Positions 16,875-27,966 of a DNA stretch of 64,000 bases are shown piece by piece (positions within the stretch are counted from its first letter, which is position 1; each line of letters starts with the position of its first letter). Below the pieces are notes generated by a model. It was not told the origin of the DNA. It saw only the letters and a list, made by a program, of their open reading frames with translations, and searched no databases. The DNA is taken from contig NC_013720.1 in NCBI RefSeq assembly GCF_000025185.1, positions 2,604,001 to 2,668,000 of the forward strand, read 5' to 3'. A program made the position numbers and the translations under genes. The stretch is from Pirellula staleyi DSM 6068. Lineage in GTDB: Bacteria > Planctomycetota > Planctomycetia > Pirellulales > Pirellulaceae.

Positions 16875-18656
16875 ATGTCTCGCCGTGCTCTCTCAACGCT
16901 GATGTTTGGCATCACTGTAGCAGCTGTGATGATCATGACGCTGCGCACGGTGCACGTCGATCGTAACGGTCGTGCCAATGATGCTTCACGCTATCCTCGC
17001 CCAGGGAAACCTGTGCCGGAACCGAGCGCCGAAGATCGTGTGGCGATGCTCCCCCCGGCGATCTTCCTGCCAACTGCCGATGCACAGCCGCTGCCGAGCG
17101 AGTTTCAGCGACTCTCCCCCAGCGAGCCTTCGTCGCAGCTCACCACCTACGATCAGTTGGCGCAGTCCACCTCGGGCGTCAGCCTGCGATTGTCTGAGCG
17201 ACCTTCCACGGGGACTGCTCCCGCGATTCGCGAACCGCTGCAAGTCGCCTCGGCTCCCGCAGGAGCTTCGAGCGGCAGTAGCGAACTCAGTCTCTCGGCG
17301 CCGGTGATCGAGAGACTCCCCCCCGTCGACGACTCGCAAAACCTCACGTCCGAATCTTCGAGCACATCCGAATCGAGCCCCGAGCGCGTGCCGAGTGCCG
17401 CAGCGGAGAGCATCACTTCGTTTCCACCTGTCACGAGCGAAGAACCACCGAGCAATGCACGCCGCTCGACCTACGGCGGGTCGGTTTCGATTCCCGAGGA
17501 TGCGATTCCCGCGATGTCCGACGTCTCTCCTTGGGTCGGTGTGAGCAGCGATGTGGCAACTCCACCTGCTCCCGCGCCAGCGATGGAGATCGATACGACA
17601 CCACTTCCGCGATCGATCGAGCCAGCACCGCCTACGCCTATGCTGCCGCCAATCAGTGGCGGCGAGCAATCGTGGCCCGCGACCGAGTCGCTTCCACCTC
17701 CAGCAGCCCCCGTGATGCCGCAGCAGCCCGCAATCTCTCAGGTAGCACCAGCAATTCCGCATCAAGCGTTCGAGCAGCCCGCGATGTCGCGCAGCACTCA
17801 GGCGGCGCTGGCTCCGGTGATGGAGCAAGCTCGCGCAATGCAAGCCAAAGCGTTTTCACTCGCGCAGCGCGGAGCCTGGTTTACGTCGCGCGCCGAAATA
17901 ATCGAGTCGCTCCGTTTGATTGCCCAGTCGCTCGATGCCCTGGAAGGTACCGACGCACACACCTCGGCGCTCACCTCGGCGATTGTCGCCATCAAAGAGG
18001 CCGACGATTTCTCTCCCCGTGCTAGCCGCCTCGAAGGGGAAGTGAACGTCGTCGAACTGGCCAAGGGACATCGCACGCCGGTGCTGCATGGCGAAACACA
18101 ACTCGTTCCCGCGATTTCGGCCATGCAGATGTACTACAACTTTGCTCAAAAGAAACTGATTGCTGCAGGTGGTGGCTATCCTGAGTCGGCCAGCGGCATG
18201 TACCTGCTGGGCCGACTGCATCAGGCATTCGCGTCGCAGTCGGGCGACAACACACGAATGCAGCTCCCCAAAGCGATGGTGTTTCACCAAGCTGCCGTGA
18301 TGACGAATCCCAAGAATCACCTGGCGGCGAACGAACTCGGGGTGCTGATGGCCAAGTATGGTCAGCTTCCGCAGGCCCGCGATCTGCTGGTGCAAAGTGT
18401 AATGGCCAGGCCGCACGTTGCCGGATGGCAGAACCTCGCGGAGGTCCATCGCCGTCTGGGGCAGATCGATCTCGCGAAACGAGCTGAGTACGAAAAAGAA
18501 ATTCTTGTTCGCAACCTGCAGCAGGCGCCTCTTCCGAGCGATTCGCCGGTGGCGTTTGTCAGTCCCGAAGTCTTTACCGCACAAAGTGGTCAAACAGCGC
18601 ACGATGCACCTGCGGCGCGAACAGCCGCCGCTCCTGATGCCGCGATGCGGAGATAA
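16875..18656 (+). CDS. Membrane-anchored proline-rich TPR protein
   Basis: The 593-residue protein has an N-terminal hydrophobic segment (LSTLMFGITVAAVMIMTL) that may be a signal anchor. About 270 residues of Pro/Ser/Thr-rich, probably disordered sequence follow. The ~300-residue C-terminal region is helical and has tetratricopeptide-like repeats, for example SASGMYLLGRLHQAFASQ, NHLAANELGVLMAKYGQLPQ and VAGWQNLAEVHRRLGQIDLA. TPR repeats mediate protein-protein contacts. The SLBB export gene begins eight bases after this stop, so the two are co-transcribed. The protein probably acts as a periplasmic adaptor for export or assembly, which is inference. Confidence 0.8.
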   Translation: MSRRALSTLMFGITVAAVMIMTLRTVHVDRNGRANDASRYPRPGKPVPEPSAEDRVAMLPPAIFLPTADAQPLPSEFQRLSPSEPSSQLTTYDQLAQSTSGVSLRLSERPSTGTAPAIREPLQVASAPAGASSGSSELSLSAPVIERLPPVDDSQNLTSESSSTSESSPERVPSAAAESITSFPPVTSEEPPSNARRSTYGGSVSIPEDAIPAMSDVSPWVGVSSDVATPPAPAPAMEIDTTPLPRSIEPAPPTPMLPPISGGEQSWPATESLPPPAAPVMPQQPAISQVAPAIPHQAFEQPAMSRSTQAALAPVMEQARAMQAKAFSLAQRGAWFTSRAEIIESLRLIAQSLDALEGTDAHTSALTSAIVAIKEADDFSPRASRLEGEVNVVELAKGHRTPVLHGETQLVPAISAMQMYYNFAQKKLIAAGGGYPESASGMYLLGRLHQAFASQSGDNTRMQLPKAMVFHQAAVMTNPKNHLAANELGVLMAKYGQLPQARDLLVQSVMARPHVAGWQNLAEVHRRLGQIDLAKRAEYEKEILVRNLQQAPLPSDSPVAFVSPEVFTAQSGQTAHDAPAARTAAAPDAAMRR

Positions 18657-18663
18657 TAAAGCC

Positions 18664-19947
18664 ATGACCATTCAAAACTGGTTTCGTCGTCGACTCGCTT
18701 GGGCTGCGCTCGGTTCACTCGCTGCTGGGGCAGCGATTGTGGCGAGCATGAGTTTCGTTCGCAGTTTGCCGCAAGTTGCCACTCTCCCCGCTGAAGTACG
18801 CGTGGTGGGTGGCGAGTCGCCACTAGTCGATGGCGCGTGGCTCTCGATCGATGCGCGCGATGCAGGCGAAGTGAAGCTCTGTCAGTTCAGCGGCAGCATG
18901 CCTTGCGGTGATGGCTGCGAAGTTCGCATCGACGGGGTCGACTGCCGCATGGGAAATGGCTGCGGCGAACCGGGCTGGGATCAGTGGAACAAGATTCCGT
19001 GGCAAGCGTTCGGAGCAGGGGAGTATGTGGGACCTGCACGAACCGCTGCCATTCCCGAGTATCGTCTCCGCACCGACGATCAAATCGAATTCATCTACCG
19101 CCTGACGCGCGAAGCAACCGCCGCCGAGTATCAACTCGAAGTGGGCGACTCGATCAAAGTCGAATCGCTCATCGATCCCGCGCTCGATCGTGATGTGGTG
19201 ATTCAGCCCGACGGCACGATCACGCTCCGTTTGCTCGGACAGATTCGTGTCGCTGGTAAAACGATCAACGCCGTGCAGATGGAACTCGAAGAGAAGTACA
19301 AGAAGTACTACAAAGTTACCGAGCTCACACTCACGCCCGTGAAAACCAATACCCGTCTCGAAGATTTGCGAGCGGCTGTCGATAGTCGCTTCTTCAGCGG
19401 TGGCCAAGGGAAACTGGTACGCGTGACACCTGAAGGGACCATCTCGCTTCCAGCGATCGGTGTCGTGATGGTGCAGAACCTCTCGCTCGAAGAAGTGAAG
19501 CGCGAAGTCGACGAACGCTATGCTCAAATTGTCGATGGTCTCGAAGTGACTCCGATTCTGCAAACGCGAGCACCACGATTCATCTACGTGCTTGGTGAAG
19601 TGCGCCAGCCAGGCCGCTTCTCGCTCGAAGCACCGACCACTGCGATGCAATCGATCGCGCTGGCTGGTGGCTGGAACAATGGTGGCAACTTGCGTCAGAT
19701 TGTGGTCTTCCGTCGAGGAGAAGATTGGCGACTCCTCGCCACGAAGCTCGATCTGCGTGGTGCCCTCTATGGCACCCGTCCTGCCCCTTCCGATGAAATC
19801 TGGCTCCGAGATAGTGATGTGGTCGTGGTTCCTGCCACGTCGCTGAAGCGTGCTAATGATGTCTTCGAGCTCGTCTTCACCAACGGTGTTTACCGCGTGT
19901 TTCCGATCAGCTTCAGCTACCAGTTTGGTACCGGCAGTACGCTGTAA
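18664..19947 (+). CDS. Polysaccharide export protein with SLBB domains
   Basis: The 427-residue protein begins with an Arg-rich segment and a hydrophobic helix (LAWAALGSLAAGAAIVASM). It then has a cysteine-rich stretch, Cys73, 81, 85, 94 and 100, unusual for this family. The Poly_export domain follows (YQLEVGDSIKVESLIDP, VIQPDGTITLRLLGQI) with a second copy-like segment (VTPEGTISLPAIGVVMVQNL). The SLBB motif reads FIYVLGEVRQPGRFSL. Wza-type proteins form the outer-membrane exit channel for capsule or exopolysaccharide. No lipobox cysteine follows the signal. The ATG at 18664 gives this clean N-terminus, although the frame is open further upstream inside the previous gene. Confidence 0.9.
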   Translation: MTIQNWFRRRLAWAALGSLAAGAAIVASMSFVRSLPQVATLPAEVRVVGGESPLVDGAWLSIDARDAGEVKLCQFSGSMPCGDGCEVRIDGVDCRMGNGCGEPGWDQWNKIPWQAFGAGEYVGPARTAAIPEYRLRTDDQIEFIYRLTREATAAEYQLEVGDSIKVESLIDPALDRDVVIQPDGTITLRLLGQIRVAGKTINAVQMELEEKYKKYYKVTELTLTPVKTNTRLEDLRAAVDSRFFSGGQGKLVRVTPEGTISLPAIGVVMVQNLSLEEVKREVDERYAQIVDGLEVTPILQTRAPRFIYVLGEVRQPGRFSLEAPTTAMQSIALAGGWNNGGNLRQIVVFRRGEDWRLLATKLDLRGALYGTRPAPSDEIWLRDSDVVVVPATSLKRANDVFELVFTNGVYRVFPISFSYQFGTGSTL

Positions 19948-19994
19948 TCGCTCCTGAGCGGCAGTGGCCGCTAGCAACGTATTTGCCTGCAAAA

Positions 19995-20031
19995 GGGCCT
20001 GTTTCTTCGAGAAATAGGCCCTTCTTTGTTT
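19995..20031 (+). terminator. Intrinsic terminator
   Basis: GGGCCTGTTTCT (19995-20006) pairs with AGAAATAGGCCC (20010-20021) with one wobble and a TCG loop, followed by TTCTTTGTTTCTT. It is 47 bases after the SLBB gene stop and separates that gene from the secretin gene. Confidence 0.88.
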
Positions 20032-20395
20032 CTTGCTGCGCGCGAGTCTGTGCGAGCGCGAAAGAAAATCGAAGAAAATATTCGCACCTGTTTCAAAGTG
20101 CTCTTGACCTGTTATTGGCTTTCCAGGTAATCACCGCACCTCATCTACCACCAGAGGATTTTGTCTACCCGATGGGATCGTTTTGGTGCTGTAGGTCCGC
20201 TCCAGCGCAGCGGCTTTCACTTTGTGCGCGCAGAAAACTTTTTGCCCTTGAAGCGACGGCAGCTTCCTGTGTAAGAGGCGTTCTGCGAGTGCGCAGGGAG
20301 ACAGGCCATGGGCTTGAGCGGACTGGCGTACATGTGGCGGGAAGGATGATCCGTCGCACCTTCGGGTGAGGAACATTCGAAACAGGAGAATCGCT
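20022..20395. other. Leader of the secretin gene with possible promoter
   Basis: This gap holds no supported gene. A TTGACC at 20104-20109 followed after 17 bases by GTAATC could be a weak sigma-70-like promoter. The ribosome-binding site AGGAGAA at 20384-20390 decides the start of the next gene. Promoter placement is tentative. Confidence 0.35.
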
Positions 20396-23300
20396 TTGAA
20401 AGCGAGCGTGCAATTTCTGATTGGGAGTGTGGCCCTCGCCACGATGCTATCGGCATCTGTGGTACAAGGCGCCCCCCACGGCGTGGCAGCATGGACGATT
20501 GCCAACACCGCTACTGGACAGTTCGGCGCTTCCGCCGGACCGCGCCGCGAAGCCGATGACTTGCTCCGTCAGGCCCGCAAGGCACTGAAGGACGGCGACT
20601 TCGCTTTGGCCGATACCTTGATTGGTAAGGCCGAGAAGCTCAACGTTCAATACGACGCTCTCACCGAGCGCTTCTACGACACCCCTGCGAAACTTCGCAA
20701 AGTGCTCGAAGAAGAAAAGGCCAAGGCCTCGGGCAAGCCTGCGGGAGGGATGTCCCTGCCGAGTGCTCGCTTCCCTGCCTTGCTAGGTGGCAAGGATGAG
20801 CCCCAAGCTCAAGCCATTCCGGCCAGTCCCTTCCCAGCTCCAACACGCGAAGAAGCGCTGTCGCAGCTGACGAACGACTCGCAAGTGAAGGCTCGCTCGC
20901 TCCTGGCGGAAGCACGTGGCGCACTCGCCGCTGGCAACAAACCAGCTGCAATTGCGGCCTACCAAAAGGTGCTCGCGATCCCAGCCCAGTATGGCCCAAC
21001 CGACGATTCGCCACAGCGACTCGCGGCTGATATGGCACGGGCTGGCATCGACGTCACCAGCGTCGCTCCTGCCCCTTCGGCAACTTCACCGTTCATGCTT
21101 CGCCCTTCGGATATCGATCCTGCGGCGCAGCGTTTGCCTATCGACGGACAAGCTCCCGTTGCCGCTCCTGAAGCTGCGATGGTTCAGCAAAATCCAAGTC
21201 CGTATGCACTTCCTGAAGGCCCCAGCAATCCGCTGAACCCTGCCCCGCGCGTCGGTGGTGGATCGTTCCAGCCTGCTGATGCAGCTTCCCAGCCGCAGCG
21301 CATGCCAGCTCCGGAAGCTCCGACAAAAGCTGAAGCTCAGCGTCTGATTGCTCAAGCTCGATTCGCGCTCGACAAGGGTGACCTGCGAACTGCCAAGCTG
21401 TTCGCTGCTCAGGCCGAAGCGATGCGACTCCCTGCTGAAGCTTTTGGTCCTGGCGAAATTCAGCCTTGGCAAGTGATGCTCGACATCGATCGTGCTTCGC
21501 AGCAGCGTGGTGGTGTTCAGCTCGCCAACAACGAAGTCCCCGCCGCACCTGCTGGTGGTGGCTATCCTGTCACACAAGGGATGTACAACCCTGGCCAAGA
21601 TAACTCGCGCAACGTGGCTGCCAGCAGCACCGCTGCCGTGCTCAACCGCCAAGGTGGTTCGCCTGGTGCAGCACTGTACGAAGAAGGGCTCGCCGCACTT
21701 CAGAATCAAGATCGCGAAACCGCATTTGCCAAGTTCAAAGAAGCTTGGAAATTCGAATCGCAGCTCGATCCCGAAACGCGTCAGCAGCTGAAGGACAAGC
21801 TGAACTCGATGAGTGCAGCTGTCAATCCTCTGCCGCTGCAGCCACTCGATGGTCAGCCTTCGCCTCTCGAGCAAGTGAATTCGCAGCAAGAGTTGCTTCG
21901 TCAGAAGCTCTATCGCGAGATTTCGAGCGAAGTGAAGTCGGCCGAGCAATTGGCTGCTTCGGAACCTCGCACGGCTCTCGAGAACCTCAACAAACTGCGG
22001 ACTCGCATCGCCTCGGCCGAGGTGGAACCAGCCGCTCTGAAACAACTTTTGACGATCGTCGACCGCAAGGTCAGCGAACTCACGATCTACATCGAACAGA
22101 ACGAATCGACCATCAGCAACGACGAGCGTAATGCCTCGATCCGCGCCGATCTGGTTCGCAGCGAGCAGCTGAAACTGCAGACGCAGGACAAGTTGGCTCA
22201 ACTGGTCGAGAACTTCAACGAACTGATGGATCAACGACGCTTCCCTGAAGCAGAAGTGATTGCCAAGCAAGCTCGCGAGATTGCACCGAACGAGCCTGTG
22301 GTGGTGAACATGGTCGAGAAGTCGCGACTGGCTCGTGGCATCTACGAATCGATGATGACCGACGAAGCAAAGGCCACCAACTTCATCGCTGCGATGGAGA
22401 GCGTGCACCAGTCGGGGGTTGCCTTCGACGATCGCACGCCACTCGTCTTCGGCGACGCTAAGAAATGGTCGGAGCTGACTCGTTCGCGCAAGAGCTTGCT
22501 CGAGCGTCGTACGAAACTCTCGCCTGCGGAACTAGAAATCGAACGTTCGCTCGGCAAGCCGATCGAAGCTCGATTCGAGAATCGTCCCCTCTCGGAAGTG
22601 CTCGATACGCTGGGCAAGATGACCGGCATCAACATCTTCCTCGATCCGCAAGGATTGCATGCGGAAGGTGTGACGAGCGATACTCCGGTTTCGCTGAACC
22701 TGCAGCAGCCGATTTCGCTCAAGAGCGCTTTGAACTTGCTCCTCGAGAATCACGGCCTGAGCTATGTGATTCAGAACGAAGTGCTCCGCATCACCAGCGA
22801 GCAGACACGTAACTCGAACGTCTACCCACAGACCTACTATGTGGCCGACCTCGTGATTCCGATTCCGAACTTCGTCCCCAGCTATAACATCGGTTTGCCG
22901 GGTGCGATTCGCGAAAGTCTGAACTCGATGGGCTACGGCATGCCAGCCCGTGCGATGTCGACTGGTCCTCTCACCTTGGCTCAAGGCGAGGACAACAAAG
23001 CAGCCACACCAAGCAACGCTTCGGTGCTTGCTCAAATGGGTGCTGCCAACGTGCTCCCTGGTTCCGGCGCTCAGCGTGGTCCAACCTCGCTCGGTGGCGG
23101 TCCCGGTGGTATGGGTGGTGGTGTGCAAGCTGACTTCGATACGCTGATCGAACTGATCACGTCGACGATTGCTCCCACCACGTGGGACGAAGTCGGTGGT
23201 CCAGGCTCGATCTCGGGCTTCGATGTGAACCTCAGCCTCGTCGTTAGCCAGACGCAAGAAGTGCACGAACAGATCGCCGATCTGCTCGAACAGCTTCGCC

Positions 23301-24313
23301 GTCTGCAAGATCTTCAGGTGACGATTGAAGTCCGCTTCATCACCCTGAGCGATCGGTTCTTCGAACGTATCGGTATCGACTTCGACTTCAACATCGATGA
23401 CAACACCGGTCTGAACAACGTGACCGATCAGCTGCCAACGGCTAACCAGCCTGGCCAAGGTGTGTACGACGATAGCTCGCCGAGCCTCAACTTTGGTTTG
23501 AACCCCACGACCGGTTTGCCTTCGGCAGATCTTGACCTGGGTTTCCGTCAAGGTAGTTTCGGATCGGCTGTTCCTCAGTTCGGTGGTTTCGATGCCGGTA
23601 CGGCCGCCAGCTTCGGCTTTGCGATCCTCAGCGACATCGAAGTGTTCTTCCTGCTCAACGCCGCTCAAGGTGACGACCGGACGAACATTCTGCAAGCTCC
23701 AAAGGTGACACTGTTCAACGGTCAGCAGGCATTCGTTTCGGATACCTCGCAACGTCCGTTCGTGATCAGCGTGATTCCTGTGGTGGGCGACTTTGCCGCC
23801 GCTCAGCAACCTGTGATCGCGGTTCTGAACGAAGGAACCTCGCTCTCGGTGCAGGGTGTGGTCTCGCCTGACCGCCGCTTTGTGCGACTCACGATGGTGC
23901 CGTTCTTCAGCACGATTGGCGACGTCGACACGTTTACCTTCACTGGTAGCACGACGACCGACAGCGGTTCGGTGATTCAAGATCCTTCGAACCCTGACGA
24001 GAATGCGACCGACAACGTTCGCACGACGACCGAAGGTACGACCGTTCAGCTCCCAACGTTTGCCTTCACCACGGTTACCACCACGGTGAGCGTGCCAGAC
24101 GGCGGAACGGTGCTGCTGGGTGGTATCAAGCGTTTGCGTGAAGGTCGTAACGAACGTGGTGTACCGCTGCTGAGCAAGGTGCCTTACGTCAGCCGACTCT
24201 TCAAGAACGTTGGTATCGGCCGTGAAGCTCAAAGCCTGATGATGATGGTCACTCCACGCATCATCATTCAGGAAGAAGAAGAAGAGAAACTCGGTATCGA
24301 TCTGCCACAGTAA
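20396..24313 (+). CDS. Type II/III-like secretin with N-terminal TPR-like repeats
   Basis: The 1305-residue product has a signal peptide (FLIGSVALATMLSASVVQGA). Three TPR-like units follow, LLRQARKALKDGDFALADTL, LLAEARGALAAGNKPAAIAA and LIAQARFALDKGDLRTAKLF, separated by Pro/Ala-rich linkers. A helical region leads to a secretin N/STN-like domain (FENRPLSEVLDTLGKMTGIN). The C-terminal secretin core contains VPDGGTVLLGGIKR and the GVPLLSKVPYVSRLFKN segment. It forms an outer-membrane gated channel. Its size is about twice that of PulD/PilQ because of the repeats. I choose a TTG start at 20396, since AGGAGAA lies five bases before it and it gives a proper signal peptide; a GTG at 20366 is the alternative. 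It may be the outer-membrane partner of a type II or pilus apparatus whose other parts are elsewhere. Confidence 0.92.
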   Translation: MKASVQFLIGSVALATMLSASVVQGAPHGVAAWTIANTATGQFGASAGPRREADDLLRQARKALKDGDFALADTLIGKAEKLNVQYDALTERFYDTPAKLRKVLEEEKAKASGKPAGGMSLPSARFPALLGGKDEPQAQAIPASPFPAPTREEALSQLTNDSQVKARSLLAEARGALAAGNKPAAIAAYQKVLAIPAQYGPTDDSPQRLAADMARAGIDVTSVAPAPSATSPFMLRPSDIDPAAQRLPIDGQAPVAAPEAAMVQQNPSPYALPEGPSNPLNPAPRVGGGSFQPADAASQPQRMPAPEAPTKAEAQRLIAQARFALDKGDLRTAKLFAAQAEAMRLPAEAFGPGEIQPWQVMLDIDRASQQRGGVQLANNEVPAAPAGGGYPVTQGMYNPGQDNSRNVAASSTAAVLNRQGGSPGAALYEEGLAALQNQDRETAFAKFKEAWKFESQLDPETRQQLKDKLNSMSAAVNPLPLQPLDGQPSPLEQVNSQQELLRQKLYREISSEVKSAEQLAASEPRTALENLNKLRTRIASAEVEPAALKQLLTIVDRKVSELTIYIEQNESTISNDERNASIRADLVRSEQLKLQTQDKLAQLVENFNELMDQRRFPEAEVIAKQAREIAPNEPVVVNMVEKSRLARGIYESMMTDEAKATNFIAAMESVHQSGVAFDDRTPLVFGDAKKWSELTRSRKSLLERRTKLSPAELEIERSLGKPIEARFENRPLSEVLDTLGKMTGINIFLDPQGLHAEGVTSDTPVSLNLQQPISLKSALNLLLENHGLSYVIQNEVLRITSEQTRNSNVYPQTYYVADLVIPIPNFVPSYNIGLPGAIRESLNSMGYGMPARAMSTGPLTLAQGEDNKAATPSNASVLAQMGAANVLPGSGAQRGPTSLGGGPGGMGGGVQADFDTLIELITSTIAPTTWDEVGGPGSISGFDVNLSLVVSQTQEVHEQIADLLEQLRRLQDLQVTIEVRFITLSDRFFERIGIDFDFNIDDNTGLNNVTDQLPTANQPGQGVYDDSSPSLNFGLNPTTGLPSADLDLGFRQGSFGSAVPQFGGFDAGTAASFGFAILSDIEVFFLLNAAQGDDRTNILQAPKVTLFNGQQAFVSDTSQRPFVISVIPVVGDFAAAQQPVIAVLNEGTSLSVQGVVSPDRRFVRLTMVPFFSTIGDVDTFTFTGSTTTDSGSVIQDPSNPDENATDNVRTTTEGTTVQLPTFAFTTVTTTVSVPDGGTVLLGGIKRLREGRNERGVPLLSKVPYVSRLFKNVGIGREAQSLMMMVTPRIIIQEEEEEKLGIDLPQ

Positions 24314-24339
24314 TGTGGTCTTCGAGTGACCGATGGTGA

Positions 24340-24393
24340 GTCGCCGCCAGCGTTTGGCTTGTGGCGACCCACGCTAAAAAATCCTTAGGATTT
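24340..24393 (+). terminator. Hairpins downstream of the secretin gene
   Basis: GTCGCC (24340-24345) pairs with GGCGAC (24363-24368) with inner GCC/GGC pairing. Ten bases later AAATCCTTAGGATTT (24379-24393) is a perfect palindrome. There is no T run directly after the first stem, so termination is possible but unproven. Confidence 0.35.
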
Positions 24394-24531
24394 GTTCGAT
24401 CGAGGCGGGCCGTTGCATGTTTCCACCCCCCGGACATGCATCGGCCTTCCTTGTTTTCTTGACCCCCGATTGCTTCTTGCCGAGCGGGCGGATCATTTGC
24501 ACCACTGCCCAGCGGGCCGCTGCGAGGGCAT

Positions 24532-24544
24532 ACTAAGCCTTAGT
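24532..24544. repeat. Palindrome ACTAAGCCTTAGT upstream of the DUF423 gene
   Basis: A perfect dyad (ACTAAG, central C, CTTAGT), 63 bases before the ATG of the DUF423 gene. It shares the core CTTAG with the palindrome at 24379-24393. It could be an operator, though this is based on symmetry alone. Confidence 0.3.
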
Positions 24545-24607
24545 GTGGTGAAATGAATTGCTCGAAACGCGATCTGTTTCGAGCCGACTCCTCGAGGAAT
24601 CGATCCG

Positions 24608-25093
24608 ATGGCGGGCGCTAAAACCTGGTTGGTGATGGGGGCGTTTGTGGGAGCGATGGCAGTCGCTTTTGGCGCGTTTGGAGCGCACTCGCTACCCCAG
24701 TTCTTCGAGGCGATGGAGTTCACCCTCAGCGAGCGGGAGAAGGGACTCAGAAACTGGGAAACAGCCGCCCAGTATCAGATGTATCACGCCATCGCGCTGA
24801 TCGCGCTCGGGCTCTATGCCTCGAAATTCCCGGGCCTCTTGCCCACCCTCGCTGGTTATTCTTTTTTCTTCGGACAGCTGATCTTCAGTGGCTTGCTCTA
24901 CGCCCTGGTCCTTTCCAAGGTCACGATCTTGGGGGCCATTGTGCCGATTGGTGGCACGCTGATGATTGTCGGCTGGGTGCTGTTTGGCATCGCGGCCTGG
25001 CGCAACACCGAAGTGGCGACGACGCAGCCGCTGTCGAGCAAGCCCGAAGTGCCGCCGAAGGAAGAACTCGCTCCGTCGGAAGCGACCGCGTAG
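24608..25093 (+). CDS. DUF423 (YgdD-like) membrane protein
   Basis: The 161 residues show the DUF423 pattern: four hydrophobic helices, FGAFGAHSL near the start, NWETAAQYQMYHAIALIALG in the middle, and the SFFFGQLIFSGLLYAL segment. The C-terminal ~30 residues are a Pro/Glu/Ala-rich cytoplasmic or periplasmic tail not usual in the family. DUF423 proteins are widespread inner-membrane proteins without an established function. A GAGGAA Shine-Dalgarno tract lies 12 bases upstream of the ATG. It probably forms its own short transcript; the peroxiredoxin gene follows after 170 bases. Confidence 0.9.
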   Translation: MAGAKTWLVMGAFVGAMAVAFGAFGAHSLPQFFEAMEFTLSEREKGLRNWETAAQYQMYHAIALIALGLYASKFPGLLPTLAGYSFFFGQLIFSGLLYALVLSKVTILGAIVPIGGTLMIVGWVLFGIAAWRNTEVATTQPLSSKPEVPPKEELAPSEATA

Positions 25094-25263
25094 AAGCGTG
25101 GCCCGAGTGATGTGTTGTCCTCGCCGCCAACCGAATAGACAGCGGCGCGGCCCAAGATTGCTTCGCGCGGCAGGGGAGCTTAGGCTGTTGCGTAGCTGCG
25201 AACTCGTTTCGCACGTTCCTTCCTTACTCTCCCACCCCCCTCGATGGATATCGGAGTTCTGCC

Positions 25264-25800
25264 ATGAAGTGGATGATTGGTTGTCTCTCGCTCGCGCTGG
25301 TGAGCCTGTTTGTCTCGCTGAATTACGCTGCAGAAGAGATCAAAGTGGGGGACGATGCTCCCGATTTTGAAATGGTGGGGAGCGACGGCAAAACCTACAA
25401 GCTCTCCGATTTCAAGGGAAAGCAGGCAGTAGTTGTCGCCTGGTATCCACGCGCCTTCACCGGCGGCTGCACGAAGGAATGCGAGAGCTTTAAGAAAGAA
25501 GGGGCGTCGATTCGCGAGTACAACGTCGCTTACTTCACCGCCAGCTGCGATCCTGCCGACAAGAACAAAGCGTTTGCCGAATCGCTGTCGGTCGACTATC
25601 CCATTCTGAGCGATCCCGATGGAAGTGTGGCCACGAAGTACGGCATCTTCAATGCCGAACGTAAGGCGGCTGCTCGCTGGACGTTCTACGTCGGCGAGAA
25701 TGGCAAGATTCTCCACATCGACAAGACGGTGAAGACCACCTCGCATGGTAGCGACGTCGCTGCGAAGCTTGGCGAACTGGGTGTAGCGAAGAAAAAATAA
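25264..25800 (+). CDS. Exported peroxiredoxin (AhpC/Bcp type)
   Basis: The 178-residue protein starts with a short signal peptide (KWMIGCLSLALVSLFVSLNYAA). The thioredoxin-fold domain has the peroxiredoxin motif WYPRAFTGGCTKEC: peroxidatic Cys69 and a second cysteine, Cys73, four residues later, the spacing of Bcp/PrxQ-type enzymes. The motif begins P-x-x-F-T-G-G where Bcp usually has TPGC. It should reduce hydroperoxides outside the cytoplasm or in the periplasm. An SD-like GGAG lies upstream. The start is the ATG at 25264. It is convergent with ligA across a stem-loop. Confidence 0.9.
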   Translation: MKWMIGCLSLALVSLFVSLNYAAEEIKVGDDAPDFEMVGSDGKTYKLSDFKGKQAVVVAWYPRAFTGGCTKECESFKKEGASIREYNVAYFTASCDPADKNKAFAESLSVDYPILSDPDGSVATKYGIFNAERKAAARWTFYVGENGKILHIDKTVKTTSHGSDVAAKLGELGVAKKK

Positions 25801-25829
25801 GGCTGCTTAGCCCGCTGTGTTTTCTTGCT

Positions 25830-25858
25830 GCGACCTCGCCTCGGATGTGCGAGGTCGC
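25830..25858. terminator. Stem-loop between convergent genes
   Basis: GCGACCTCGC (25830-25839) and GCGAGGTCGC (25849-25858) form a perfect 10-bp stem with a nine-base loop. It sits between the peroxiredoxin stop and the ligA stop. There is no T tract on either side, so it may work by a stable hairpin or factor-dependent termination. Confidence 0.5.
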
Positions 25859-25860
25859 CA

Positions 25861-27948
<2,088 letters not shown>

Positions 27949-27966
27949 TTAAATAGTGTACAAGTG

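Noticed and set aside
22532-24232. Minus-strand open frame of 566 codons
   Set aside because: Antisense to the secretin core, which is clearly coding on the plus strand.
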